Source: Symbiodinium natans
Taxonomy: Eukaryota; Sar; Dinophyceae; Suessiales; Symbiodiniaceae
Assembly (NCBI GenBank): GCA_905221605.1
Contig: CAJNDS010002248.1
Span: forward strand, 243,501 to 307,500
Length of the DNA stretch: 64,000 nt
Direction: 5' to 3'
Made by a program: the position numbers and the translations under genes. Each line of letters begins with the position of its first letter. Within the stretch, counting starts at the first letter, position 1. Positions 42,610-54,410 of this stretch are shown in pieces. The notes under the pieces were generated by a model that was given only the letters and a program-made list of their open reading frames with translations, was not told the DNA's origin and ran no database searches.

Positions 42610-43155
42610 CTCAGCATCAGCGGAGCAACTTCTTGGTTGAAGAGCTTCCAGTGGGCGAAAAGCGTCACCACGTAAAGGCTGCCCTTGCAAAGAAGAGGCC
42701 ATCATTAGGCCATCCCTCCTTGCAGGTAGCAGGGTAGGTTCTTATCAACAAAAATCCTAGCCAGCGCAATTTCAGCCCTACGCTATGGAACCCGAGAGAA
42801 CCGTCTGTGGATCCTAACTGCGCTTGCCTCACCACAGCGACCAGCAGAAGCAACGACTCCAAGCGGAGGACTTTGAAGGGGGCTTGGTGTGAAGTATCAG
42901 CCGGATGTTGCGGACGAAATGTATGAAAGAGCAGGCGACAGGCACGGCAAACCTAATCTTTGAAGGTGCGTAGAAGCAGTCAGTGCAACGTAGGCACATA
43001 ACCCAATGAATCCTGAAAAAAAGGCCAAAGCCCACACTCCAGAAGCAAGCGATTCCTAAATTTTGTCCACAAGATGCCCACAATGGCAGTCCTACATGAT
43101 TCATCAACACAGACCATTACGGCGTAAATGATGCCTCCAATACTGAGCTGAAGGC

Positions 43156-43194
43156 CTCCGGCACCAAGACGCGGTCAAGCATGTCCGCAGCCAC
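43156..43194 (-). CDS. Candidate microexon, VAADMLDRVLVPE
   Basis: 39 nt, acceptor GTGCAG, donor GAG|GCCTTCAGC. Paralog of 10,461 and reference copy for this helix group. Confidence 0.5.
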
Positions 43195-43544
43195 CTGCAC
43201 ACGCGGAGATGCTTCCGAAATATGCCCCACAGCAATACAGCCTGCGAGTCGCACAACAAGCTCTTGTCAACTGCTGCCCCAGCATCAACACCGGGCACTG
43301 GACCAAACGAGCAGTTTAGCCAGCTTAGCACACAGATCCTACCTCCAATTCCCAGCTCCAATTCTCGGAAGTTTAAGAAGCTCGTCAAGGCTCCATGGTC
43401 CTGGCGCCACTCTTGGCGACCCCTGAAAAGAGCGCAGAGTGGGACCCTTAAATCGAGTCATAGCACCAGAAACCAGCCTAAGCAAGTCCAACCTAGGCAA
43501 GGCCCAACACCAAAACACAAAAGTTCGCCACCTCCTCTGCCAGT

Positions 43545-43895
43545 GTGGATGGGCCGGAAGCCTGGGTTCACGCTCTGGATTTTGTGCGATTTTTGGCAGA
43601 GGCCGACTGTAGAGGGTTTTCTGAGGATCTGGAGTCCAGGGTATCTCACCAAAAAGCCCTGACTGGCCCTTACGACCGTCGAGTCAAACTTGAGACCCTC
43701 CCCCTCCTCCTCCGAATGGGCCTTTCTGAAGAATCTGAGCTCGACCTCATCAACCCGCTAAGAGCTGATTACATAACCCCCTTTCTTGCAAGGCTTCTGG
43801 TGTCTAGCAGTTTTATGTCTCTTCGATCCTCACACCGGCGCACTCGGAAGGTTACAAAAAACACCATGACATATGCAGGCAAGGTGCAGGTGAAG
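43545..43895 (+). pseudogene. Plus-strand coding-like fragment, probable insertion
   Basis: The frame starts MDGPEAWVHALDFVRF and continues with balanced composition (for example LLLRMGLSEESELDLINPL) before running into sequence shared with unit 1. Unit 1 lacks about 330 bp here: GATGGGCCGGAAGC at 10,965 continues directly into sequence matching 43,890. Imperfect repeats AAGCCTGGG and GAGCCTGGC sit near the two edges. It may be an inserted fragment of a gene from elsewhere, or ancestral sequence lost from unit 1. No family recognised. It is the only coding-like stretch on the plus strand with this support. Confidence 0.3.
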
Positions 43896-44298
43896 GAGCC
43901 TGGCGCTCAGGAGGTTTTAGGGCTATTGGCCTTCAGGGTGTGGACGAAGGACCGACCGCCAACTCACCCACACCAGGGGGCTCCTCACTATGTTTCCAGC
44001 CTGTGGCAGCCTTTCACAGCTTCTGGCCATCGGCACATCCAACAGAGTCGTTTCATGACGTGTCACAACTTGTGTGGAGGCCAGAAGGTTCATGGAAGGC
44101 GAAAAGGACACCTTCAGCCCCTAGGAAGATCGATTCGTCGCCCTGCTACAAAGCAGAGCATGGGAAGTTCGCGATATTGATATCTTTACTACAAAGAAAA
44201 CCAGAGGGCCTTAACCAACGTCGCGCCCAACCCCGAAACTCAAAGGCGGCCACCAGGGACTTGGAATTCCAGCAGAATTGTCGGGCTTATGGGCTTAT

Positions 44299-44368
44299 GG
44301 GGGCTTCCGAAAATGGGGGCATGTTATTCTATTTAGGGTTTTACAAGGGGTACCCCTATTCTGGGAAA
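44299..44368. mobile_element. MITE-like family C
   Basis: GGGGCTTCCGAAAATGGGGG left, GGGGTACCCCTATTCTGGGA right. Confidence 0.55.
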
Positions 44369-44514
44369 AACCCTGAACCCCAAACCCCAAACCCTAAACC
44401 CTAACCCGCAGCACGTTTAAACGCGCCGCAGCCCACGTCGGAGAAGTCGCAACCAATCTGTCGAGCGGTTGCCGAGCGGCCAGGAAGGGGCAAGTTGTGA
44501 TGGTTCAGGGCTTA

Positions 44515-44611
44515 TGGGGATGTCCCCCCTTATGCTAATAGAGATCATAGTACCCCCTATCATTATCCCTATTAAGGACTGCTACCAGTCGTATAAGGGG
44601 GAACATCCCAA
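44515..44611. mobile_element. MITE-like family B
   Basis: GGGATGTCCCCCCTTATGCTA left, TATAAGGGGGAACATCCCA right. Confidence 0.7.
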
Positions 44612-45476
44612 CTTCTAGGGCGCGATTCAGGGCTTGGGTTGGGTGCCATCCTCGCCTTCTACCGGCGGCGAGCTTCTTGCATCTTGGCAATGGGCAAACA
44701 CGAAACCCATAACCGCTAGCACTCCCTCATTAGCTTGTGTCTTTTAGGGTTTAGGGTTTAGGGTTTAGGGTTTAGGGTTTAGGGTTGTTCCTCTTGCCCG
44801 GCCCCATTCTCGCAGCCACGCTCACTCTAGTGCCAGCTGTGCCTTGCAAGCCCTGAGGCCCTGGAGGCCTCCAACCGACAGTCGCTGACAAGCCTGAAGC
44901 TAGAGCCCACTTCTTTGAAGTTCATACCACACACCTTCCTGAACCTCCCTGAGCCCTAGCATCAGCCCTCGTTTTTATCACAAAACCTCGTCCCCAAAAA
45001 CTGCCCAAAACCCAATCAATCATCTTGGCTGGCAGGCCTCGGACAGGGGCGGGGCCTCGGAAACGGGTCGTGCGATAGAGCTGGCCGTGGTGGCCCGTGC
45101 CTTGCGAAGAGGGTTTCTGACACAGGTCGATAGGGTTTAGGGTTTCGGGTTTGGGGTTTAGGGTTTAGACTTGAAGATGCAGCCACAAACCTATTTGCGC
45201 GAAGCTCAAGCGACAGCACCTGCAGTACAAAAGCCGGCTGAAAGACATGCTTCATCACGGCAGACGAGGTCAACGTCACGGAAGAGAGTAGCTATCAGAC
45301 ATGTAATTTACCTTGGCTGCACTTAGTAGCTGCCTTATTAAGAAACCCAACAAACCCAAAAAGGCTAAGGATCTAAAGTTACAGTACAGCACCACAGAGT
45401 TACAACCTGCCTTAGGCAAGGTTGTAGGCTCTTTGAGCACTCAGCTCGAAGACAAACACAGCAATCCCTGAACCGC

Positions 45477-45518
45477 CTCGTCATTGGCTGCTGCCTGGCT
45501 GGCCAGGCGGGCAATGTC
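45477..45518 (-). CDS. Candidate microexon, DIARLASQAAANDE
   Basis: 42 nt, acceptor TGTCAG, donor GAG|GCGGTTCAGGG. Confidence 0.5.
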
Positions 45519-45679
45519 CTGACATGGGCTGGACTCTTGCGTTCTGTGTCGCCCTCCCGAAAAACCCTTAACCCCTATAAGGTTTCAGAGTTGAAGGCTC
45601 CAGCAGCCATCCGAGACGCTCAAGAGCCTGAGAGTCTCTGCAGTAAGGACCCTGTTGGCATGAATCCTTGGTCCCGTGC

Positions 45680-45742
45680 CTGCGCCACCCGCACTTCTTC
45701 CGCATGGACTTCTTCGGCAGCTTGCTCACTTCTTGGGCTCGC
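45680..45742 (-). CDS. Candidate microexon, 21 residues ending EEVRVAQ
   Basis: 63 nt, acceptor CCAGCAG, donor CAG|GCACGGGACC. Starts ASPRSEQAAEEVHA. Counterpart of 13,236 and 51,830. Confidence 0.5.
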
Positions 45743-46271
45743 CTGCTGGCAAACTGCATGGTCAGTCTTGGATACATGTTGCAGAGCTAAACGGAAGAAA
45801 ATACGGAGACGTCGTTCGCCGACTTGCGTGCAGCTGCAGCTAGGCAGCCCTACATTCCGACAACCCAGATTACAAAGCCGAAATACAGCATGCTTTGCAT
45901 TTCATGGGTTCCGCAGTGCCCAAAGTTTTTGACTGATACCTCGCACCCTTAAGAGAACTTCCTGTATGAAGCCCAAATCCAGATATTCAGACAGTACGAA
46001 CCGACATCTGCCAGACCCTACCAGCATCTGGAACCCTCAATCGGCTCGCGGTTTCCGGGGATTGACCTCATCAAGATCGATTTAGGTAGTATAATATGAC
46101 TCTCAATCCCCTCCCAATAATAGGCGCATGAAGCCAAGAACCCAATTCTCACCCCACTTGAGTTAACAAATCCTTGAGAACCTCAACAGATTCTTTAAAA
46201 CTTCAAGTGCCTGCGATCAGCTATACATGGCTTCAAGCCTGCGCCCCCAACTTCATCCCCAGGACTGAAGC

Positions 46272-46320
46272 CTCCGCCTGCGCGGAGGGCGCGGGCTGCG
46301 CTGGCTGTGGCGCCGGTGAC
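46272..46320 (-). CDS. Candidate microexon, Pro-rich SPAPQPAQPAPSAQAE
   Basis: 49 nt after a good pyrimidine-rich acceptor (TCTTTTGCTTCAG); donor GAG|GCTTCAG. Confidence 0.4.
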
Positions 46321-46597
46321 CTGAAGCAAAAGACGAGAGGTTGGAGGCTATCAGTTTGCAGGGATTCCGGGTTTCGGGTTTTACCATGTTGCCCTGCAGT
46401 CTCGGTATGACAAGCACATATACAACCCGGCGATGCACCACACAGTGCCGATGCAACAGATACTTGCAACCATTCTCGGAGAGGGATCTGCTTGGAGAGG
46501 ACCTCTAATCCAAAATTCTAAGCTCAACGATCGGTCTAGGTTTCGCAGGCGCAAGCAGGAAGATTAGAGTCTATGAAGGCACAATGTATCACCATAC

Positions 46598-46645
46598 CAA
46601 GGATATCCAGGCGCGGGGCGCAGTCGCGGGCTGTTGCTTGGGCAC
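46598..46645 (-). CDS. Candidate microexon, VPKQQPATAPRAWISL
   Basis: 48 nt, acceptor GTGGAG, canonical donor TTG|GTATGG. Confidence 0.42.
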
Positions 46646-47415
46646 CTCCACATAGGATTGCTCTCTAAAACCATGAAACCATGAATCTGCAAGATTGCCA
46701 CGCGGCCGGCTTCTCGGTCTTCAGTTGTTCATGTTGCCATCTTCACGATTGAAGTTACCAGGTTATGCAGGCCGCCATGATCACAGGACATCCCTTGTGC
46801 TGCATGGGATTTGAGTCGCTAGAGCTTGGGAGTGCAGCCTGCAGAGCTTCACAAGTCAACTGTCTTAGAAGTTCTCAGCAGGGCAATTGAGATAGAATCG
46901 GAGGCAAACTGCAAGCCAGGTTCTGTGAGACTGACCCCCTTGCGAAGCGCACGCACATCTCTGCTACTGTAGCATGCCGGGTTTCGTTGACTGCAAATCT
47001 GCATTCAACAAGCACCAACAAGAACAAGGATACGCGCTATCAGTCAAGCAACAACGCGAAGAACAAACGGATGAACAGCAAAGATGCAACAAGCGTGAAC
47101 CTGCCCATGGCAGCCCGAAAACAAAACTTGATTCTTTAGGCTATGGGATCCTACCTGCCAACACGGCAGATCCATCAGCTCCAAACTCAAAAATTGGGGG
47201 AGGGCTGCCCTTTCCAACGGCACTTCCAAAAACTAAGCCCCGACGGTGCCCCGCCGGAATCTGCAGCGCCTAATGCAGCTCATCATCAAGCTCAACCATG
47301 GAATCTGAATGTACCGTGTGCTGAGCAAGCCCTGAAGCCTCAAGGCCGGTTGGTCAATCAACATCACCATCAACCATGCGATCCCCTGAAGGTTCAAGGC
47401 AGATTGGTCGATCAC

Positions 47416-47463
47416 CTCCGCTTGCGACGCAGGGGCCACCTGCGCGGGTGGCCCGGCAGGTGC
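47416..47463 (-). CDS. Candidate microexon, APAGPPAQVAPASQAE
   Basis: 48 nt, acceptor TTCCAG, donor GAG|GTGATCGACC. Copy at 53,746. No equivalent in block copy 1, where the satellite lies. Confidence 0.45.
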
Positions 47464-47627
47464 CTGGAAGGGTTTTACTTTTTGGCTGACGTGGGCCTCG
47501 TGGAGATTATGGGGCCTAGAAAGGCTTCTGAGGTCGTGATGGGCACGCCGCATTCGTGTAAGCCACAAGGAACTGCGTTTCAGGTTTTTGACTCTGTGTC
47601 GACATCACGGATCGTCAGCTTGTGACT

Positions 47628-47667
47628 CCCTATTAAGGACTGTTAGTATAGGGGGGAACATCCCAAG
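47628..47667. mobile_element. MITE-like family B, half copy
   Basis: Right end only. Confidence 0.45.
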
Positions 47668-47999
47668 TTGGCACCAGCAAGGGCCTGAGGGTTCGGCACT
47701 TCTCCGAGTCTTGTCATGGGGGGCACCAGTACACGAACTCTTTCTGCCACGTCCTTAAGCCTTGGGGTCTTGCAAAAGATGATTGCGGTCCTGTGTCGTT
47801 TCATGCTGCGCGTTGGCAGCCTCTGGATGGGGTGTTGGGCTGACAATTCCGCAACCCTGTAGTCAACAGGAAGGGTCTCCAGACTGCTGTCACAACCCCG
47901 CAAAAACCCAAAAGGCCCAAAACTGCATAAGGTCCCATAACGCTACCATCCAACCCTTAAGCCGACCGACACCTGTGCACATTCTTGAGAGACCCGTGC

Positions 48000-48038
48000 C
48001 TCCTGTGGCAGAACACGGTCCGGCCCGTCAGCGGCCAC
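48000..48038 (-). CDS. Candidate microexon, VAADGPDRVLPQE
   Basis: 39 nt, acceptor TTGGAG, donor GAG|GCACGGG. Two adjacent changes (ML to GP) weaken the helix relative to 54,411. Confidence 0.45.
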
Positions 48039-48097
48039 CTCCAATGGGCACATTATGTCCGGTTTGCTGTTACTATTTTTGCTGAAGTTTGCTTTTC

Positions 48098-48352
48098 CGT
48101 TTTGTTCTGCTGCCGCTGCTGCTTCGGCCGTTGTTGCCTGGCGCTGCCTGGCGATGCCTGGTGCTGCCTGGCGCTGCCGCTGCTGTTGGTGTCGTGTTGC
48201 TGCTGTCGTTGCCGATGCTGATGCCATTGCCGTTGCTGTTGGTGTGCTGTTGGTGCCACGGCAGCTGCGGCGGCTGCTGCTGCTGCTGCCGCCGCTGCCG
48301 CCGCTGTCGCTGCTGCTGTTGTTCTTTTCGTTGGCCGTGGTGGTGGTGCTGG
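48098..48352. repeat. CTG/CCG-rich trinucleotide tract
   Basis: Impure GCT/GCC/GTT repeats upstream (minus strand) of the 48,000 exon-like block. Shorter related tracts lie at 19,850-19,925 and 54,484-54,612 beside the two paralogous exons. Confidence 0.8.
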
Positions 48353-49015
48353 TGCCTGTTTTGTAGCCTCATTTATGACTTTCTTGCCGCACGCCAGGCA
48401 GACTGCGTCTTTTAATGACTTAGGGTTAGGGTTTCAGAGGCTTTCAACATGGATCCCACCCAAGCAGATGCAGAAGTTAGGCATGCAGCACCAGCTTGAC
48501 CAAGTCTGTAGAAGGCATGCTGCAACTTGCGGGGGGGGGGGGGGGGGGGGGTGTCCTTATACCCTAAACCCTAAAACTACCCTTTTTCCATCTGGGCTGG
48601 GTGGGGAATGCCAGAAAAGAATCTGCTTGCACAACCTGATCAGCCTTGCTGGTTGACACTCCATACTACCCTAAACCCTAAACCTGCTCTTGCCGGGCTG
48701 GGCCTCGCGGCTCTCGATCTAGAACCGTTTCGGGGATGTTGGGGCTAAGGTATACACTCTTTGTGTCCAGGCTTCTGAAGAACCGTTCGCCAGCAGGAGA
48801 TATGACGTATCGACTGCGTTGTTAATCAAACTACCATAAACCCCTCGAAGCTCCGGCACCGCCGACACTCATTACCCATCATCGCCCCTGTTGTCGTTGA
48901 AGCATATTTTGCGACACACTGTTTGATGAAGTGGTCGTCTAGATTACGAATGCAAATGTTATTGATCCAGCTGCCCTCTACGCACACCATGCTTCGAGCT
49001 TGGGGAGGGGCTGGC

Positions 49016-49048
49016 CTCTTGTGCCAGCGAGCAAGCATCAGCAGAAGC
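49016..49048 (-). CDS. Candidate microexon, ASADACSLAQE
   Basis: 33 nt, acceptor GGCGAG, donor GAG|GCCAGCCC. Confidence 0.5.
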
Positions 49049-49712
49049 CTCGCCATGCATTTTGCTGGCGCACGCAGTAGGGCTCAGTAGGGTTCTGAAG
49101 TGCTTCTCTCACCTATGCCTCGGGGTATCGGAAACAAACGTATGCGATTTTGACATCATATGTCATGCATGTGTTGCTATTTTTTCTGTTGTGGTGTTTC
49201 GAAAAAACAGAGACGCATTTTTCTGAGTGCAGCATGCACAGAGTTAGTTTCGATTTGAGGTTTTGGCATACGTCGAGGTGGTTCCACGCCTCGAAGTGTA
49301 ACCACATGCCGGGTTTAGGGTTTAGGGTTTAGGGTTTGCGCGCCTGTGCGTGTTCACTCGAGGGGCCTCTTTTGGTGGGCGCGCGCATGGTCTGATAGGC
49401 TCCGGGACCCTAAACCCTAAACCCAAAACCCATTTTCAACCCTAAACCCTAAACCCTCAGCCCTATAACCCTAAGCCCTAAACCCTAAACCCCAGACCGG
49501 TCGGGGGATGGTGTGTAGGCTGGAACCGATCAGTCTTGGATAGGCGCAGGACAGAAACCAGAAAATAAGCATGAAAGAAAAGCGAGAAGCAAAACGGGCC
49601 ATTTGCCCGCCTACCTCTGGCCCAGGATTGGACAACCTCGACTCTTGTCAAAGCAACCGAAGTCTTGACTACATGCTAACCCTAAACCCTAAACCCTAAA
49701 CCCTAAACCTTA

Positions 49713-50706
49713 TAAACCCCCTGGGCAGGTAGTAAGTACACCTTGATCCTGAAAATCGTTGGATTGGGTTTGTGACTTTTGGCGGTTTGGCTTTCGGCGA
49801 CTTCCACCGTCCCACAATTGTAGGTGGGCACGAGCCCAAATGGATGTCTTCAACACAACTTAACGATTCGCAAGCCTTTTGATGATTTGGAGAACGCATG
49901 GCGAAGCAGTCGATGAGCCAAAGAACTGGCATCGGCTAGTTCCGATCACACTGTCACGGGTCCCGAGCCCAAAGCCCCAAGACATCCAACTCATCCAACC
50001 GCCATCAGTCGCCGTGCGCCACTGAAGGCCGGAGCCAACCGGGACTTATACTCCCAATTTTCAAGCATGCTGTGCCAGTAAACGAACTTCCCCCGATCAC
50101 GACCAAACACGAGCGTAAACGCAGAACACATTAAGCAGAGGGACAAGTCAAGCAAGTCACGGCCTTCCAAGAATCTTCTTTGAGAGTTCTTTCTATATTT
50201 AGTTTTGGTTATCTTCGACGTCGAAGCTGTTCGAGATGTTTTCTGTGCTTCGACTTGTTGTTATTCCCGTCGGTTTATAGCCTTTGCGGCTGTTCAAACC
50301 AGTGTTTTCATTGTCGTGCGTTTGGGGCTGTATGGGGCTTGACGGCTGTGGTTTGGGGGCAGGAAGGTGAGCATGGCAGATAGCTTGTGGCTCAAAGGTT
50401 ATGATCAGTGGCGTTTAGGATATCAGAGTTCGGGCTTAGGGTTGTTTTGGTTGGGGCTACGGTTCCGTATGTAGTGAAAATGTGCGGATGTTTGAGGTTG
50501 GGGGTTGCTGTAGTGCTGCGGGTATGTGAGGGTTTAGGGTTTATAACCCTAAACCCTAAACCCTATCCAGGGCTATGGGCCTTGACTTGGCTCAGGTCAG
50601 AGATCTCAGGGATCACAAGCCCGGGTGTTTTGAGCTGCGGTTTAGGGTTGGCGGCTCTGCATGTCGAAAGGGTCTACCTTTTTTTGGTTTTTGCCGCCTG
50701 CCTCGC
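49713..50706. other. Intron-like stretch without recognised features
   Basis: No repeated exon-like block, MITE or long frame was found. From 50,165 to 50,530 the plus strand is notably T/G-rich. A short telomeric run lies at 50,530-50,566. Confidence 0.5.
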
Positions 50707-50809
50707 GGTTTAGGGTTTAGGGTTTAGGGTTTAGGGTTTAGGGTTTAGGGTTTAGGGTTTAGGGTTTAGGGTTTAGGGTTTAGGGTTTAGGGTTTAGGGT
50801 TTAGGGTTT
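50707..50809. repeat. Interstitial telomeric tract (TTTAGGG) with poly-G tail
   Basis: About 15 perfect units, followed by a G-rich run to 50,832. Confidence 0.95.
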
Positions 50810-51087
50810 GGGGGGGAGGGGGGGGGGGGGGTGGACTGGAGTTGAAGGGCCAGAAGCCAGACGCGTTTAGGGGGCTTGGTAGCGGTAAGATGTACTGCTG
50901 TATGAACTTGGGATCCCCGTAAGGTTTCGAGCGAGGCTATGACCCTAAACCCTAAACCCTAAACCCTATAAGCCCTAAACCCTAAACCCTAAAAGGGTTT
51001 CAATACAGAGCAGGCTTAGGGTTTCTAGGGTTTTAGGGCATTTTGGGAGCCCAGCTTCTTAGGTTCGTTTACTTAGCTCTGGGGCTC

Positions 51088-51195
51088 TAGGCCCAAGAGG
51101 AACCTAGTAACAGATAGGGTGCCCGTTTTTGGCTTAAAGGGGCTTAATAAGCGAACCTCAACCCTAAAAGGGGACAAGGGCCTCCTCTAGGTCCT
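51088..51195. mobile_element. MITE-like family J, copy 2
   Basis: TAGGCCCAAGAGGAACCTAG left, GGGCCTCCTCTAGGTCCTG right. Confidence 0.45.
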
Positions 51196-51260
51196 GAGGT
51201 TGGTTTCATCCACGCTCAATCAGTCGAAGCTTGTACTGACAACTGACAACGCTTGTCCCC

Positions 51261-51357
51261 CTGGTTCTTAGTAGGGAATGAGGGAATGAGGGGCCTATCT
51301 ACTCCTTTCAGGGATTATATAGGGTACCTCATTCCCTCATTCCCTACTAAGAACCAG
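51261..51357. mobile_element. MITE-like family D, copy 1
   Basis: 97 bp with about 31-bp terminal inverted repeats (CTGGTTCTTAGTAGGGAATG...). Confidence 0.8.
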
Positions 51358-51568
51358 CAGGTTGTTTCTATGTAGTGCGCCCGTTTGGCTTAACAATCAC
51401 ACCGTGGACGTTGCCCATTGTTAATCACATTCGGACGGCATGGAGCAGGCCAAGGTCAACGCGAGGGTTTCCGGCTTAGGGTTTAGGCGCTCGCAACCTG
51501 CCTACGTATGCAGGTTCTGAGCTCTTGAGCTCTCAACCCAAAGACAAACACAAGCTTCCCTGAACCGC

Positions 51569-51610
51569 CTCGTCCTTGGCTGCTGCCTCGCTAGCCAGGC
51601 GTGCAATGTC
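51569..51610 (-). CDS. Candidate microexon, DIARLASEAAAKDE
   Basis: 42 nt, acceptor TGTCAG, donor GAG|GCGGTTCAGGGA. Confidence 0.5.
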
Positions 51611-51829
51611 CTGACACAGGTTGGACTCTTGGCAATGGGCTGGCTTGCGCCCTCCCGAAAACCCCTGAGCGCCAATAAGGATTCAGAGTTGAAGGCTCAG
51701 AATTATCAGTGGCTCTCTGTGCCCAGACAAAAGTTGCAACACAAGCCATACTAAAACCGAACACATGCCAACCCAAGCCAAGACTCCCGCAATGAATGAA
51801 CCTGTTCGCTTGAATCCTTGGTCCCATGC

Positions 51830-51892
51830 CTGCGCCAGCTGCACTTCTTCCGCACGGACTGCTTCGGCCGCTTGCTCACTTCTTGGGCTCGC
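51830..51892 (-). CDS. Candidate microexon, 21 residues ending EEVQLAQ
   Basis: 63 nt, acceptor CCGGCAG, donor CAG|GCATGGGACC. Starts ASPRSEQAAEAVRA. Confidence 0.5.
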
Positions 51893-52370
51893 CTGCCGGC
51901 ATTCTCCGTGGTCAGTCCTGCCTATAGATATTGAAGAGCTAACGAGACGGAGAGCCCAAGGTCGTCTACATTCCGATAACACACATTACAAAGCGGAATG
52001 ACGGCATGCTTTGCACTTCAAGAGTTCCGCGGTGCCAGTAGCTTCTGACTGATACCTCGCACCCTTGGAGGTCTTCCAACCCGAACTATGCATTGCCCTG
52101 AAGCCCGAAACCATAAAGCCAGACACCATATGAATCAGCTTAATTACGCAAAACGCATGAGCGTCTGGAACCCTCAATCGGCTCGCGGTTTTCGGGGACT
52201 GACCTCATGAAGATCGACTCGCAAGGATAAAGCGACTCTCGATCCCATCCCAAGTCGAGTCGAAGCCCCCAAAAACCCTTTAGGCACACCAGGCCAAGGA
52301 CGGAATTCTCACTCCCAAGCCGAGGCGTAAAAAAGCCTTGAGAACCTCAACAGCTTCTTTGACTTCCCCC

Positions 52371-52467
52371 CTGGTTCTTAGTAGGAAATGAGGGAATTCG
52401 GGGCCTATATACTCCTTTAAGGGATTATATAGGGTACCTCATTCTCCCATTCCCTACTCAGAACCAG
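52371..52467. mobile_element. MITE-like family D, copy 2
   Basis: Same 97-bp length, about 90% identical to copy 1. Absent from the matching places near 13.9 and 46.2 kb. Confidence 0.8.
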
Positions 52468-52493
52468 CCATTTCAGCTACCCCTCGAGGAAGC

Positions 52494-52542
52494 CTCTGCC
52501 GCAGCGGAGGGCGCGGGCTGCGCGGGCTGCGGCGCGGGTGAC
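52494..52542 (-). CDS. Candidate microexon, Pro/Ala-rich (third copy)
   Basis: 49 nt, acceptor TTCTTGAG, donor GAG|GCTTCC. A family D element ends 26 bp from its donor side. Confidence 0.35.
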
Positions 52543-52980
52543 CTCAAGAAAGACTAGGTTGCAGGTGATCAGTTTTGGTTCCGGGCTACGGGTTTTTGTC
52601 GTTTGCCTTGACTGAGGGCAAGGATCTCATACCGCAAATAGCTGCATGGCGGTTGGGGTTTCGACTCTCCTGCGCACTGCGGTCTCGGCAAGACCATATG
52701 GCCGACGGTTGAAATGGATGCGCAGCTCACGTCTCATGCTGGCGCACCATGCAGTAAGGATGCAACATCTGCTTGGACCGGACCCTCATATCCAAATCCC
52801 AAGCCTTAAGCTCTATCCCCGACAGCCTTAACATCTTCAACCCAAAGCCTAGTTCCAGGTGAGACCTGCACAATACCCCAAGCCTCCCTGAGTCTGCGCG
52901 CAGAGGGGGCACCCAGGCTTTCAGAGCCCCTAGCCCTGATGGTTGTTCGGCCCGGATTCGCAGGCGCAGGCTTTTTGGGG

Positions 52981-53037
52981 CTACCCTAAACCCTAAACCC
53001 TAAACCCTAAACCCTAAACCCTAAACCCTAACCCTGT
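52981..53037. repeat. Interstitial telomeric tract (CCCTAAA)
   Basis: Eight units. Confidence 0.9.
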
Positions 53038-53127
53038 TGAGGGCTTGAGGGACGCAAGCCACCAGCTGCAAAGGAGCTTATAAGCGTCTCCTCAGCAGGT
53101 CTCTACGGGCGCAGTGTATCAGCAGAC

Positions 53128-53175
53128 CAAGGTCATTGAGGCGCGGGGCGCAGCCGCGGGCTGCTGCTTGGGCAC
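53128..53175 (-). CDS. Candidate microexon, VPKQQPAAAPRASMTL
   Basis: 48 nt, acceptor GCGGAG, donor TTG|GTCTGC. Confidence 0.42.
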
Positions 53176-53745
53176 CTCCGCAGAAGGGATGCCAACGACT
53201 CCAGCTACTCACTTCCCTCTTCACGATTACGGCTACTAGGCCAGCATCCCTTTCGCTGCATGGGATTTGAGTGTCTAGGACCGGTGGATTTCAGACTCCA
53301 GAAGTTTACAAGTCAACTCTGTTAGAAGTACTCACGCAGACTGCCAGCCAGGTTCTGCGAGGCTGGCTTCCTGCATGCAACTCCGGACCCCCTTGCGGAG
53401 CGCACGCCCATCGCTGCTACTGTGGCATGCCGGGATTCGTCGACTGCAACATCCGCATTCAGTAGGGCGAAGTGGCATCACTCGAGCAACGACGCGACTA
53501 CAAACGGATGAACGGCGAAAGTGCAACAAGCGTGAACCTGCTAATAGCAGTGACTATTTCCAACACAGCAGATCCATCAGCTCTGAAAAGAGGGGATGGC
53601 CCTCACTTCCAAACACTAAGCCCCAACGGTGCCCTCCGAAATCTGCAGCGCCTCATGCCTCTCATCATCAACATCAAGCAGGGAATCTGAATCTACAGTG
53701 TGCTGAGTACAAGCCCTGAAGCCCCAAGGCAGCTTGGTCAATCAC

Positions 53746-53793
53746 CTTCACGTGCGACGCAGGCGCCACCTGCGCAGGTGGCCCGGCAGGTGC
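53746..53793 (-). CDS. Candidate microexon, APAGPPAQVAPASHVK
   Basis: 48 nt, acceptor TTCCAG, donor AAG|GTGATTGACC. Confidence 0.45.
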
Positions 53794-53954
53794 CTGGAAG
53801 GGTTTGAAAATGCTGGGCTTTGGAAAAGAACAGAGGAGTGCCTTCGGAAGTCGCGATGCGTACGGCTTCGGACTTCGAGCATATCGGGGGCACCAGAACA
53901 CAAACTCACGCTACGAGGTTTTAAGGGCCTGCAGCCTTGAAAGGATGCTTTTGG

Positions 53955-54088
53955 TTAGGGTTTAGGGTTTAGGGTTTAGGGTTTAGGGTTTAGGGTTTAG
54001 GGTTTAGGGTTTAGGGTTTAGGGTTTAGGGTTTAGGGTTTAGGGTTTAGGGTTTAGGGTTTAGGGTTTTAGGGTTTAGGGTTTAGGGG
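53955..54088. repeat. Interstitial telomeric tract (TTTAGGG), longest perfect tract
   Basis: About 19 units with one TTTTAGGG. Confidence 0.95.
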
Positions 54089-54410
54089 GATCCAACACGC
54101 CCGCTTTCACAGCCTCTGGATGCTAGGTGTTGGGGTCGGGCTAATACACAAGCTGCCAAAACACCGCTCATGGGCTGTCCCACAAGCTGCCAAAGCGTCC
54201 GCCCATACTCGTCGTAAGCCTACTGATACGCCTTGGCCCCAAACAGGTGGCAAGCATGCCCCAGCTGCACACCTTGAAAATGCCACTGCAGAAATGCCTA
54301 ACACCGCCACACCCCCCTAGTCAACACGTGTCAACACACAGGACACAAGGTCCCACAACGCCAAGATCCAACCCTTAAGCCGAAGCTCACAAAATAGGCA
54401 GACTTAGTGC

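Larger units (their letters stand above)
45180..49120 (-). other. Triplicated block, copy 2
   Basis: Most compact copy. Exon-like blocks lie at 45,477, 45,680, 46,272, 46,598, 47,416, 48,000 and 49,016, matching copy 3 one to one. Confidence 0.6.

Noticed and set aside
48055-48415. Gln-, Leu- and Cys-rich open frames on both strands
   Set aside because: Translation of an impure CTG/CCG repeat beside an exon-like block; open in many frames because of composition.
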